The translations under genes were made by a program, and so were the position numbers. From contig CAMTUU010000007.1 in assembly GCA_947085045.1 (NCBI GenBank), positions 1 through 64,000 on the forward strand: a DNA stretch of 64,000 nt, written 5' to 3'. Source of the stretch: Pseudolysinimonas_A sp947085045 (lineage in GTDB: Bacteria; Actinomycetota; Actinomycetes; Actinomycetales; Microbacteriaceae). Of the stretch, positions 1 to 7,588 are shown one piece after another. Position 1 is the stretch's first letter. Each line of letters starts with the position of its first letter. The notes under the pieces were generated by a model that saw only the letters and a list, made by a program, of their open reading frames with translations, searched no databases and had not been told where the DNA came from.

Positions 1-11
1 TCTTCCGATCT
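1..11. other. Illumina adapter-like sequence at window edge
   Basis: The first 11 bases, tcttccgatct, are identical to the 3' end of the common Illumina sequencing adapter; the reverse complement begins agatcggaaga. This suggests the window starts at a contig end carrying untrimmed adapter. Bases 12-137 hold no gene I recognise and could be genomic or partly chimeric. Confidence 0.7.
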
Positions 12-137
12 GAGGGGGAGGATGCTGGGCGGCCTGGACGTACCACGTGGGCTCACAGGTGCAGCGCGTGGCGAAGACCCCGCCGTCCCGTCCGTCACAA
101 TGACCGACTGCGGTCCGGGCTGGAGGGGCCGGGTCGC

Positions 138-143
138 TAGGGT
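138..143 (+). promoter_or_regulatory. -10 box for leaderless hisE
   Basis: TAGGGT ends exactly 6 nt before the GTG start of hisE, and no Shine-Dalgarno sequence is present. The same box-to-start distance recurs at many genes in this window, so transcription probably begins at the start codon. Confidence 0.5.
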
Positions 144-149
144 GGTCCC

Positions 150-413
150 GTGAAGACCTTCGACGAGCTGTACGCGGAACTGACGCGCAAGGTGCAGGAG
201 CGCCCCGAGGGCTCCGGCACCGTGTCCCAGATCGACGCCGGCGTCCATGCGATCGGCAAGAAGGTCGTCGAGGAGGCGGCCGAGGTCTGGATGGCCGCCG
301 AGTACGAGTCGGATGAGGCCGCCGCCGAGGAGATCTCTCAGCTGCTGTACCACGTGCAGGTGCTCATGCTCGCGAAGAACATCAGCCTCGAGGATGTCGG
401 GCGACATCTGTAG
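150..413 (+). CDS. hisE: Phosphoribosyl-ATP pyrophosphatase HisE
   Basis: HisE hydrolyses phosphoribosyl-ATP to phosphoribosyl-AMP and pyrophosphate, the second step of histidine synthesis, in the cytosol. The 87-residue product has the usual length and carries the all-alpha NTP-pyrophosphohydrolase pattern: KKVVEEAAEVWMAA near residues 37-50 followed by EEISQLLYHVQVLM near 60-73, the acidic residues being the expected Mg2+ ligands. The GTG start is supported by the TAGGGT box 6 nt upstream. It is followed by hisG after an 81-nt gap holding a repeat copy. The monofunctional HisE separate from HisI is the normal actinobacterial arrangement. Confidence 0.93.
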   Translation: MKTFDELYAELTRKVQERPEGSGTVSQIDAGVHAIGKKVVEEAAEVWMAAEYESDEAAAEEISQLLYHVQVLMLAKNISLEDVGRHL

Positions 414-419
414 GAACTC

Positions 420-455
420 GGTAGCCGAGTAGCCGCGTCGCGGCGTGTCGAGACC
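420..455. repeat. REP-like repeat, copy A
   Basis: A 36-nt element (ggtagccgagtagcc ... gtgtcgagacc) lies 6 nt after the hisE stop. It shares the core gagtagccg ... gtcgcgg ... gtgtcga-acc with 2469-2502 and, less well, with 38603-38631. The ends GGT/ACC and internal GCCG/CGGC are complementary. Short elements of this look are common in Microbacteriaceae genomes (recalled, not searched). Confidence 0.65.
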
Positions 456-494
456 CCGCCCGCAGATCATCCCTTCGACTGAAAGACTTCTCCC

Positions 495-1334
495 GTGCTT
501 CGAATCGCCGTGCCCAACAAGGGCACCCTGTCCGAGACTGCCGTGGACATGCTCCGCGAGGCCGGCTACGCGGTGCGCCGCGACCCCAAGGAGCTCATCG
601 TCTCCGACCCGCGCAACGACGTGGAGTTCTTTTATCTGCGCCCGCGTGACATCGCCACCTACGTCGGCTCGGGGGCGCTCGACGTCGGCATCACCGGGCG
701 CGACCTGCTGCTCGACTCGCACTCCGCCGCCGTCGAGATCGAGGCGTTCGACTTCGGCGCCTCGACGTTCCGCTTCGCCGGCCCGACCGGGGAGTTCGGC
801 AAGCTCGCCGACCTCGCCGGAACCCGGGTCGCGACCAGCTACTCGGCGCTCGTCGGCGACTTCCTCGAGGCGCAGGGCGTCGCGGCGACCGTCGTGCACC
901 TCGACGGCGCCGTCGAGTCGGCCGTACGGCTCGGCGTCGCGGACGCCGTGGCCGACGTCGTCGAGACCGGCTCGACGCTGAAGAAGCAGGGCCTGGAGAT
1001 CTTCGGGCCGATCATCCTCGAGTCGGCCGCGGTGCTGATCGCTACGCGCGAGGAGGTCGAGGGACTCGACACGTTCCGTCGCCGACTTCAGGGGGTGATG
1101 GTCGCGCGCCGGTACGTGCTGATGGATTACGACCTCCCGGCGGATCTCATCGAGCAGGCGTCCACGATCACCCCGGGCTTCGAGTCGCCGACCGTGTCGC
1201 CGCTGCGCGACAGCGGCTGGGTGGCCGTGCGGGTGATGGTGCCGCGCGACGAGACGAACGACATCATGGACACCCTGTACGCCCTCGGCGCGCGGGCGAT
1301 CCTGGTCTCCTCGATCCACGCCGCCCGGATCTGA
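495..1334 (+). CDS. hisG: ATP phosphoribosyltransferase HisG (long form)
   Basis: HisG joins ATP and PRPP to make phosphoribosyl-ATP, the committed and feedback-inhibited step of histidine synthesis. The 279-residue product opens with LRIAVPNKGTLSE and has DVGITGRDLL (near residues 73-82), the periplasmic-binding-like catalytic fold. Residues after about 205, ending in ALGARAILVSSIHAARI, form the C-terminal regulatory domain, so this is the long, HisZ-independent form sensitive to histidine. The GTG start is supported by similarity; AAGACT ends 6 nt before it, a weak match to the leaderless -10 pattern. It is followed by hisF after 36 nt. Confidence 0.96.
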   Translation: MLRIAVPNKGTLSETAVDMLREAGYAVRRDPKELIVSDPRNDVEFFYLRPRDIATYVGSGALDVGITGRDLLLDSHSAAVEIEAFDFGASTFRFAGPTGEFGKLADLAGTRVATSYSALVGDFLEAQGVAATVVHLDGAVESAVRLGVADAVADVVETGSTLKKQGLEIFGPIILESAAVLIATREEVEGLDTFRRRLQGVMVARRYVLMDYDLPADLIEQASTITPGFESPTVSPLRDSGWVAVRVMVPRDETNDIMDTLYALGARAILVSSIHAARI

Positions 1335-1370
1335 CATGTCGGCAGCCCAGCGCCTCTCCGAGGTCGTCAC

Positions 1371-2132
1371 ATGACCGTCGCGATCAGGGTCATCCCCTGC
1401 CTCGACGTCACCGACGGGCGCGTCGTCAAAGGCGTCAACTTCGAGAACCTCCGCGACATGGGCGACCCGGTCGACCTCGCCCGCGCCTACTACGAGCAGG
1501 GCGCCGACGAGATCACCTTCCTCGACGTGACCGCCACCGTGGATGCCCGCGCCACGATGTATGCGACCGTGACGGCGACCGCGGAGCAGGTGTTCATCCC
1601 GCTCACCGTCGGCGGCGGCGTGCGCAGCCCCGACGACGTCAGTCGACTGCTGGCGAGCGGTGCGGACAAGGTCGGGGTGAACAGCGCGGCGATCGCGCGG
1701 CCGGAACTCGTGGGCGAGATCGCCGATCGGTTCGGCGCGCAGGTGCTGGTGCTCTCGCTCGACGTCAAGCGCAGCCCGCGCACGCCGAGTGGTTTCGTCG
1801 TCACCACCCACGGCGGGCGCACCGAGACGGATGTCGACGCCCTCGCCTGGGCACGCGAAGTCGTCGAGCGCGGAGTCGGCGAGCTGCTCGTGAACTCGAT
1901 CGACGCCGACGGCACGAAGCGCGGCTTCGACCTCGAACTCGTCGCGCTCGTGCGCGAGGTCTCGTCGGTGCCGGTCATCGCCAGCGGGGGAGCGGGCGCC
2001 GTCGGCGACTTCGCCCCCGCCGTCGCGGCCGGTGCGGACGCGGTACTGGCGGCATCCGTCTTCCACGGTGGCGAACTGACCGTCGGCGACGTCAAGGACG
2101 CCCTCCGGGCGGAAGGAGTGCCTGTCCGATGA
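1371..2132 (+). CDS. hisF: Imidazole glycerol phosphate synthase cyclase subunit HisF
   Basis: HisF is the TIM-barrel cyclase that uses ammonia from HisH to convert PRFAR into imidazole glycerol phosphate and AICAR. The 253-residue protein has the two catalytic aspartates in context: VIPCLDVTDGRVVKG near residue 11 and LVLSLDVKR near 130. Phosphate-binding loops VGGGVR and ASGGAGA are present. The stop overlaps the start of hisI by 4 nt (ATGA), so the two are translationally coupled. HisH and HisA are not in the window and must lie elsewhere. Confidence 0.97.
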   Translation: MTVAIRVIPCLDVTDGRVVKGVNFENLRDMGDPVDLARAYYEQGADEITFLDVTATVDARATMYATVTATAEQVFIPLTVGGGVRSPDDVSRLLASGADKVGVNSAAIARPELVGEIADRFGAQVLVLSLDVKRSPRTPSGFVVTTHGGRTETDVDALAWAREVVERGVGELLVNSIDADGTKRGFDLELVALVREVSSVPVIASGGAGAVGDFAPAVAAGADAVLAASVFHGGELTVGDVKDALRAEGVPVR

Positions 2133-2473
2133 GCGACGACGTGCTGAACCGTGTCAGGTTCGACGACGCGGGACTGCTGCCGGCCATCATCCAAGAGGAG
2201 TCGACGAAGCAGGTGCTCATGCTCGGCTACATGGATGCCGAAGCGTTGCGCCGCACCCTCACCGAGGGGCGCGTCACGTTCTGGTCGCGCAGCCGGCAGG
2301 AGTACTGGCGCAAGGGCGACACGAGCGGCAACGCCCAGTTCGTGCGCGGCGCAGCTCTGGATTGCGACGGCGACACCCTGCTCGTGACCGTGCACCAGAT
2401 CGGCCCGGCCTGCCACACCGGCGCGCACGCCTGCTTCGATGTCGACCCGCTCGAGCCGGTCCTCGGTGGTTGA
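2129..2473 (+). CDS. hisI: Phosphoribosyl-AMP cyclohydrolase HisI
   Basis: HisI opens the adenine ring of phosphoribosyl-AMP, the third step of histidine synthesis. It is a zinc enzyme of 114 residues. The metal and catalytic cysteines are visible as LDCDGDTLL and ACHTGAHACF near the C-terminus, and VTFWSRSRQEYWRKG is a signature block. The ATG start overlaps hisF. The TGA stop is part of a REP-like repeat (ggtTGAgtagcc), so the last residues (VLGG) may have been set by insertion of that element. Confidence 0.96.
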   Translation: MSDDVLNRVRFDDAGLLPAIIQEESTKQVLMLGYMDAEALRRTLTEGRVTFWSRSRQEYWRKGDTSGNAQFVRGAALDCDGDTLLVTVHQIGPACHTGAHACFDVDPLEPVLGG

Positions 2474-2502
2474 GTAGCCGTCGCGGCGGCGTGTCGAAAC
2501 CC
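2469..2502. repeat. REP-like repeat, copy B, supplying the hisI stop
   Basis: This 34-nt copy starts ggttgagtagcc and ends gtgtcgaaacc. It begins inside hisI and contributes the hisI TGA stop. It sits just upstream of trpE, between the two amino-acid operons. Its outer ends GGTT/AACC and inner GCCG/CGGC can pair. Confidence 0.65.
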
Positions 2503-2517
2503 TGGAAGAATGACCCC

Positions 2518-4059
2518 GTGAGCACGACGACCTCCTCGGCCGGGACGACCTCCCGTGCCGACTTCGCGGCCTCCCTCGCCGCGGGACATCGCGTGGTGCC
2601 GGTGCTGCGCCGCCTGTTCGCCGACGGCGAGACCCCGGTCGGCGTCTACCGGAAGCTCGCGGTCGGCAAGCCCGGCACGTTCCTGCTGGAGTCGGCGGAG
2701 CAGGGCGGCATCTGGTCGCGGTGGTCGTTCGTCGGAGTCGGCTCGCGCGGCGTGCTGACCGACGGGCCCGACGGGGTCACCTGGATCGACTACGGGCTCT
2801 CCGCGGAACGGGCCCTCGGCACCGCGGTGCCCGAGACAGGGCTGGATGCCCTCGCCCACCTCTACCGTCGCTGGAGTACGCCGCAGGTCGACGGGCATCC
2901 GCCGCTGACCGGCGGACTCGTCGGATTCATCGGCTGGGAGGCGGTGCGCCAGCTCGAGCACCTGGCGCACCAGCCGCCCGCCGACTTCGAGGTTCCGGGG
3001 CAGGCGTTCTCGTTCGTCTCCGAGCTGGTCGCCCTCGACCACCGCACGGGTTCGGCGATCCTCATCGCGGCCGCGCTCAACGACGGCGTCGACGACGAAG
3101 ACACTCTCTGGGCCGACGCGCAGCGCCGTCTCGACGCCCTGCAGACCGGACTCGCGCAGCCGAGCGAAGCCTGGCTCGCCGAGGTCGACCTCGACGTCGC
3201 CGCCGAGCCGGTGCCGCGCACCGATCGTGCCGACTTCCTCGCCGCCGTCGAACGCTCGCGCGAGTACATCCGCGACGGCGACGTCTTCCAGGTCGTCATC
3301 TCGCAGCGCTTCGACCACGAGATCACGGCCGAGCCGATCGACGTCTACCGGGTGCTGCGCACCCTCAACCCGAGCCCGTACATGTACCTGCTCACCCTCG
3401 AGTCGCCATCCGGCGACGACTACTCCATCGTCGGCTCGAGTCCCGAGGCGCTCGTCAAGGTCGCCGACGGCCGGGTGATCACGCATCCGATCGCCGGGTC
3501 GAAGCCGCGGGGGGAGAACCCCGAGCAAGATGTCGACCTCGGCGACGAGCTGCTCACCGACCCCAAGGAGCAGGCCGAGCACCTCATGCTCGTCGACCTC
3601 GCCCGCAACGACCTGTCCAAGGTGTGCGTCGCCGGCACCGTCGAAGTCACCGAGTTCATGCAGGTGGAGCGCTTTAGCCACATCATGCATCTGGTGTCGA
3701 CGGTGGAGGGCGACCTGCGTCCCGACGCGACGAGCATCGACGTCTTCCGGGCGACGTTCCCGGCGGGCACACTCTCGGGAGCCCCCAAGCCCCGGGCGCT
3801 GGAGATCATCGACGAGCTAGAGCCCGCGCAGCGCGGGATCTACGGCGGCGTCGTCGGCTACTTCGGCCTCGCCGGCGACGCCGACCTGGCGATCGCGATC
3901 CGCACGGCGACGATCGTCGGCGGCATGGCTCGGGTGCAGGCTGGCGCCGGTCTGGTCGCGGACTCGGATGCCGCGAGCGAGCACCAGGAGGCCCAGAACA
4001 AGGCCGCCGCGCCCTTGCGCGCGGTCGCGATCGCCAACGCCCTCCGGCATCTGAGATGA
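2518..4059 (+). CDS. trpE: Anthranilate synthase component I TrpE
   Basis: TrpE converts chorismate with ammonia from TrpG to anthranilate, the first step of tryptophan synthesis. From the GTG at 2518 the product is 513 residues, the normal length. The N-terminal regulatory lobe contains FLLESAEQGGIWSRWSF, with the LLES element used for tryptophan feedback in this family. The chorismate-binding domain carries HPIAGSKPRG, DLARNDLSKVC, PAGTLSGAPKPRALEII and GGVVGYFGLAG. The start was chosen because the upstream in-frame extension is out-of-frame hisI. AAGAAT ends 6 nt before the GTG. TrpG, TrpD and TrpF are absent here; PriA-type HisA usually covers TrpF in actinobacteria. Confidence 0.96.
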   Translation: MSTTTSSAGTTSRADFAASLAAGHRVVPVLRRLFADGETPVGVYRKLAVGKPGTFLLESAEQGGIWSRWSFVGVGSRGVLTDGPDGVTWIDYGLSAERALGTAVPETGLDALAHLYRRWSTPQVDGHPPLTGGLVGFIGWEAVRQLEHLAHQPPADFEVPGQAFSFVSELVALDHRTGSAILIAAALNDGVDDEDTLWADAQRRLDALQTGLAQPSEAWLAEVDLDVAAEPVPRTDRADFLAAVERSREYIRDGDVFQVVISQRFDHEITAEPIDVYRVLRTLNPSPYMYLLTLESPSGDDYSIVGSSPEALVKVADGRVITHPIAGSKPRGENPEQDVDLGDELLTDPKEQAEHLMLVDLARNDLSKVCVAGTVEVTEFMQVERFSHIMHLVSTVEGDLRPDATSIDVFRATFPAGTLSGAPKPRALEIIDELEPAQRGIYGGVVGYFGLAGDADLAIAIRTATIVGGMARVQAGAGLVADSDAASEHQEAQNKAAAPLRAVAIANALRHLR

Positions 4060-4087
4060 ACGGGTCTGCTGCCATGATCGTCCTGCT

Positions 4088-4516
4088 GTGAACGCCTCCC
4101 GCCGGCGGCTGGTCGCGCTGCTCGCCCTCGCGGTGCCGATCGTCGTGACCGGCGCCTCCAGCGCCGCCAGCGCCGGGTTCGGGGCCCTCGCCCTCGCGTC
4201 GGCCGCGGCCGGCTTCGCGATGCTGCTCGCGGGGCCGGTGTTCCGCGGCATCCTCGCCGTGCTGATCGCGTTGCTCGGCGCGTGCACGATCGTCGTCGCC
4301 GTCGTGACCCCCGAGGGCGGCGGCCTGTCGACGCTGGCGCTCGTCGCCGGCATCCTGCAGGTCGTCGTCGCGGGCTGGGTGGCGACGACGGTGCGCGGTT
4401 GGCCGACGAGCGGTTCACGCTACTCGCGCACGCGCCTCGACGGCAGCCCGGCCAGCGACTGGGATGCGCTGAGCGCGGGCGACGACCCGACCGACGACCG
4501 AGAAGGCGGCCGGTAG
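4088..4516 (+). CDS. Trp biosynthesis-associated membrane protein
   Basis: The 142-residue protein has three to four hydrophobic segments (about residues 8-26, 31-50, 55-75 and 83-100) and a hydrophilic C-terminal tail ending DDPTDDREGGR. It matches the actinobacterial family always found beside trpE and trpC (TIGR02234-type, 'Trp biosynthesis associated, transmembrane'). No biochemical role is established. It starts with GTG 28 nt after trpE and is followed 39 nt later by the HGxxPAAW gene. Context suggests a membrane function tied to tryptophan or aromatic metabolism, but that is inference. Confidence 0.8.
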   Translation: MNASRRRLVALLALAVPIVVTGASSAASAGFGALALASAAAGFAMLLAGPVFRGILAVLIALLGACTIVVAVVTPEGGGLSTLALVAGILQVVVAGWVATTVRGWPTSGSRYSRTRLDGSPASDWDALSAGDDPTDDREGGR

Positions 4517-4519
4517 ACT
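4514..4519 (+). promoter_or_regulatory. Candidate -10 box overlapping upstream TAG stop
   Basis: TAGACT begins with the TAG stop of the preceding membrane gene and would start transcription about 30 nt before the HGxxPAAW gene, which has its own Shine-Dalgarno (gaaggag). It could give trpCBA an internal promoter. No -35 was recognised. Confidence 0.35.
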
Positions 4520-4555
4520 GGCCGACGCACCCCACCGACGAAGGAGTACCCCGAA

Positions 4556-4786
4556 GTGAGCGACGAGAACGAGTCCGGCCACGGCAATTCGCCCGCGGCC
4601 TGGGTCGCCGTGGTGATCATGCTGATCGGTTTCGCGGGCGGCACGGTCGCCTTCTGGTTCGACCAGCCGACGTTGGTGTTCGTCGCGGCGGGTGTCGTCC
4701 TGCTCGGGCTGATCACGGGCGGCGTGCTCGCCAAGCTGGGCTACGGCGTCAAGGGGCCGCGGTACGCCCCGAAGAGCCATTCCTGA
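4556..4786 (+). CDS. HGxxPAAW family small membrane protein
   Basis: The 76-residue protein carries the family motif HGNSPAAWVAVVI near residues 9-21. Two transmembrane segments follow (about 15-35 and 40-62) and a basic tail. This family (DUF6704-type) is found in the trp operon of Microbacteriaceae and relatives; its function is unknown. The GTG start is preceded by gaaggag at about 12 nt spacing. It ends directly before trpC, so the two are likely translated together. Confidence 0.8.
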   Translation: MSDENESGHGNSPAAWVAVVIMLIGFAGGTVAFWFDQPTLVFVAAGVVLLGLITGGVLAKLGYGVKGPRYAPKSHS

Positions 4787-4787
4787 T

Positions 4788-5567
4788 CTGCTCGCGCAGC
4801 TCGTCGGCGGCGCCCTCGAGGACGCCGCCGCTCGGCGCGCCGAGCTCCCGCTGACGGCGGTCGAAGCCGCCGCGCTGGCCCGGCCGCCCGCCCGCGACGC
4901 GCTCGCCGCGCTCGCTCCGGCCGACCGGGTGAAGATCATCGCCGAGGTGAAGCGGGCGAGCCCGTCGCGTGGTGCCATGGCCGAAATCGCCGATCCCGCC
5001 GCTCTGGCAGTCTCGTACCAGACCGGGGGAGCGAGCGCGATCAGCGTGCTCACCGAGGGCCGTCGCTTCGGCGGGTCGCTGCAGGACCTCACCGACGTGC
5101 GCACCGCCGTGCAGGTACCGGTGCTGCGCAAGGACTTCATCGCCGAGCCGTACCAGGTGTTCGAGGCCCGTGCCGCGGACGCCGACCTCGTGCTGTTGAT
5201 CGTCGCGGCGCTCGATCAGGCGACGCTGCAGCAACTGCACGCCCTCGTGCTCGAACTCGGGATGACGCCGCTCGTCGAGACGCACTCCGCCGAAGAGGTC
5301 GAGCGCGCCCTCGACGTCGGCGCGCAGGTGGTCGGCGTCAACGCCCGCGACCTGTCGACGTTCGAGCTCGACCGCGACCTTTTCGGTTCGCTCGCGGATC
5401 GCATCCCGTCGGGCGTCGTCCGCATCGCCGAGTCGGCGGTCACGGAACCCGCCGACGTGACCCATTACCGCGCCGCCGGCGCTGACGTCGTGCTGATCGG
5501 CGAAGCGCTGGTCACCGGCGACGACCCCGTCGCGACCCTCGAGAGCTTCCTGGAGGCAGGATCATGA
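4788..5567 (+). CDS. trpC: Indole-3-glycerol phosphate synthase TrpC (non-standard start)
   Basis: TrpC cyclises CdRP to indole-3-glycerol phosphate. Catalytic blocks are clear: KIIAEVKRASPSRG, VLRKDFI, GVNARDLSTFE and IAESAVT. The barrel needs an N-terminal helix of about 45 residues, and the reading frame encodes it (LLAQLVGGALEDAAARRAEL), but there is no ATG, GTG or TTG in frame until 4929, which would cut into the first beta strand. The CTG at 4788, 1 nt after the upstream TGA, fits the usual N-terminus of the family and gives 259 residues; an ATT at 4779 is an alternative giving 262. The stop overlaps trpB by 4 nt. Confidence 0.85.
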   Translation: MLAQLVGGALEDAAARRAELPLTAVEAAALARPPARDALAALAPADRVKIIAEVKRASPSRGAMAEIADPAALAVSYQTGGASAISVLTEGRRFGGSLQDLTDVRTAVQVPVLRKDFIAEPYQVFEARAADADLVLLIVAALDQATLQQLHALVLELGMTPLVETHSAEEVERALDVGAQVVGVNARDLSTFELDRDLFGSLADRIPSGVVRIAESAVTEPADVTHYRAAGADVVLIGEALVTGDDPVATLESFLEAGS

Positions 5568-6778
5568 CGTCCCTGAAAAACCGCCCCGGTCCCTACTTCG
5601 ACGCCTACGGCGGCCGGTTCATGCCGGAGTCGCTCATCAAGGCGATCGACGAACTCGCGGCGGCGTACGAAGCCGCGAAGGCCGACCCGACGTTCGCCGA
5701 GGAGCTCGCCGAGCTGCACCGCACCTACACGGGACGCCCGTCGATCGTCACCGAGGTGCCGCGCTTCGCCGAGCACGCGGGCGGCGCCCGGATCATCCTC
5801 AAGCGCGAGGACCTCAACCACACCGGCTCGCACAAGATCAACAACGTGCTCGGCCAGGCGCTGCTCACCCGCCGCCTCGGCAAGTCCCGCGTCATCGCCG
5901 AGACCGGCGCGGGGCAGCACGGCGTCGCGACCGCCACCGCCGCGGCGCTCTTCGGTCTCGAATGCACCGTCTTCATGGGCGAGGTCGACACCCAGCGTCA
6001 GGCGCTCAACGTCGCCCGGATGCGGCTCCTCGGGGCCGAGGTCATCCCGGTAGCGACCGGGTCGCGCACGCTCAAGGACGCGATCAACGAGGCCTACCGC
6101 GAGTGGGTCACGAGTGTCGAGACCACCAACTACATCTTCGGCACGGCGGCGGGACCGCATCCGTTCCCGGCGATGGTGCGCGACTTCCAGAAGATCATCG
6201 GCGAGGAGGCGCGCCAGCAGGTGCTCGACCTGACCGGTCGGCTCCCGGATGTCGTCATGGCTTGCGTCGGCGGCGGCTCGAACGCGATCGGCATCTTCCA
6301 CGCCTTCCTCGACGACGCCGATGTGAAACTGATCGGCATCGAGGCGGCGGGTGACGGCGTCGATACCGAGAAGCACGCGGCGACGATCGAACGCGGACGC
6401 CCGGGCGTGCTGCACGGCTCGCGCTCCTACGTGCTGCAGAACGAGGACGGCCAGACGATCGAGTCGCATTCGATCTCCGCCGGCCTCGACTACCCCGGCG
6501 TCGGCCCCGAGCACGCGGCGCTGAACGACCTCGGCCGCGCGACCTATCTGCCCGCCACCGACACCGAGGCGATGGATGCCCTCCGCCTGCTCGCGATGAC
6601 CGAGGGCATCATCCCGGCCATCGAGTCAGCCCACGCCCTCGCCGGAGCCCTGCGCCTCGGACGCGAACTCGGCCCGGAAGCGACGATCCTGATCAACCTG
6701 TCGGGCCGTGGCGACAAGGACGTGGCGACCGCGGGCGCCTGGTTCGGTCTGTTCGACGAGGGAGCGGAGCAGTCGTGA
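5564..6778 (+). CDS. trpB: Tryptophan synthase beta chain TrpB
   Basis: TrpB condenses indole with serine using pyridoxal phosphate. The 404-residue protein contains the PLP lysine in REDLNHTGSHKINN, the GAGQHGVATA block, the phosphate loop CVGGGSNAIG and the C-terminal INLSGRGDKD. This is the standard TrpB1 type that pairs with TrpA. Its ATG overlaps the trpC stop and its stop overlaps the trpA start (GTGA), so trpC, trpB and trpA are tightly coupled. Confidence 0.98.
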   Translation: MTSLKNRPGPYFDAYGGRFMPESLIKAIDELAAAYEAAKADPTFAEELAELHRTYTGRPSIVTEVPRFAEHAGGARIILKREDLNHTGSHKINNVLGQALLTRRLGKSRVIAETGAGQHGVATATAAALFGLECTVFMGEVDTQRQALNVARMRLLGAEVIPVATGSRTLKDAINEAYREWVTSVETTNYIFGTAAGPHPFPAMVRDFQKIIGEEARQQVLDLTGRLPDVVMACVGGGSNAIGIFHAFLDDADVKLIGIEAAGDGVDTEKHAATIERGRPGVLHGSRSYVLQNEDGQTIESHSISAGLDYPGVGPEHAALNDLGRATYLPATDTEAMDALRLLAMTEGIIPAIESAHALAGALRLGRELGPEATILINLSGRGDKDVATAGAWFGLFDEGAEQS

Positions 6779-7578
6779 CCGTGCCCACCCTCTCCGTCGG
6801 CACCCGGATCGCCGAGAACCGCGACGCCGGCCGGGGCACGCTCGTCGGCTACCTGCCCGTCGGCTTCCCCGATCTGGGCACGAGCATCGACGCAGCGATC
6901 GCGCTGGCCGAGAACGGCGTCGGGGCGCTGGAACTGGGGCTGCCCTACAGCGACCCGGTGATGGACGGCGTTGCCATCCAGAAAGCGACCGAGACCGCGC
7001 TGCAGAACGGCTTCCGCACCCGCGACGTGTTCACCGCCGTCGAGGCGATCCGGGCGCGCGTCGACATCCCGGTGCTCGTCATGACCTACTGGAACCCCGT
7101 CGTGCAGTACGGGGTCGACGCTTTCGCCGACGCCCTGCTGAACGCCGGGGGAGCCGGGCTGATCACCCCCGACATCACCCCGGATTCGGCGGCGGGCTGG
7201 ATCGCCACGAGCGACCGCACGGGCCTCGATCGCGTGTTCCTCGCCGCGCCGTCCTCGACCGAGGCCCGCCTGACGACGACAGTCGAGGCGAGCCGCGGCT
7301 TCGTCTACGCCGTCTCGACGATGGGCATCACCGGCGCCCGCGGGACGGTGGATGCCGCCGCCCGCACGCTCGTCGGCCGCCTGCGCGACGCGCGCGCCGA
7401 GAACGTGTGCGTCGGCATCGGCATCTCGTCGGGGGCGCAGGTCGCCGAGGTGCTCGGCTACGCCGACGGCGCGATCGTCGGTGCGGCGCTGGTCACCGCG
7501 CTCGCCGACGGCGGGGTCGCCGGGGTCGCCGCGAAGGCGGCGGAGCTCGCGTCCGGCATCGACGCGGCCGGGAAGTAG
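6775..7578 (+). CDS. trpA: Tryptophan synthase alpha chain TrpA
   Basis: TrpA cleaves indole-3-glycerol phosphate to indole and glyceraldehyde 3-phosphate and channels indole to TrpB. The 267-residue TIM barrel has the catalytic glutamate in GALELGLPYSDPVMDG (about residues 43-58), LVMTYWNPVVQYG, and the phosphate-binding GIGISSGAQV. The GTG start overlaps trpB by 4 nt. Its TAG stop is also the first half of a -10 hexamer for lgt. Confidence 0.97.
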   Translation: MTVPTLSVGTRIAENRDAGRGTLVGYLPVGFPDLGTSIDAAIALAENGVGALELGLPYSDPVMDGVAIQKATETALQNGFRTRDVFTAVEAIRARVDIPVLVMTYWNPVVQYGVDAFADALLNAGGAGLITPDITPDSAAGWIATSDRTGLDRVFLAAPSSTEARLTTTVEASRGFVYAVSTMGITGARGTVDAAARTLVGRLRDARAENVCVGIGISSGAQVAEVLGYADGAIVGAALVTALADGGVAGVAAKAAELASGIDAAGK

Positions 7579-7581
7579 ACT
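7576..7581 (+). promoter_or_regulatory. -10 box for lgt overlapping the trpA stop
   Basis: TAGACT, whose TAG is the trpA stop codon, ends 7 nt before the GTG of lgt. No Shine-Dalgarno precedes that GTG, so lgt probably has its own near-leaderless promoter in addition to read-through from trp. Confidence 0.45.
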
Positions 7582-7588
7582 CGGCCCC

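Noticed and set aside
2470..2517. Tryptophan attenuator or leader peptide before trpE
   Set aside because: The gap is under 50 nt, is filled by a REP-like repeat and has no Trp-rich small frame or competing hairpins.
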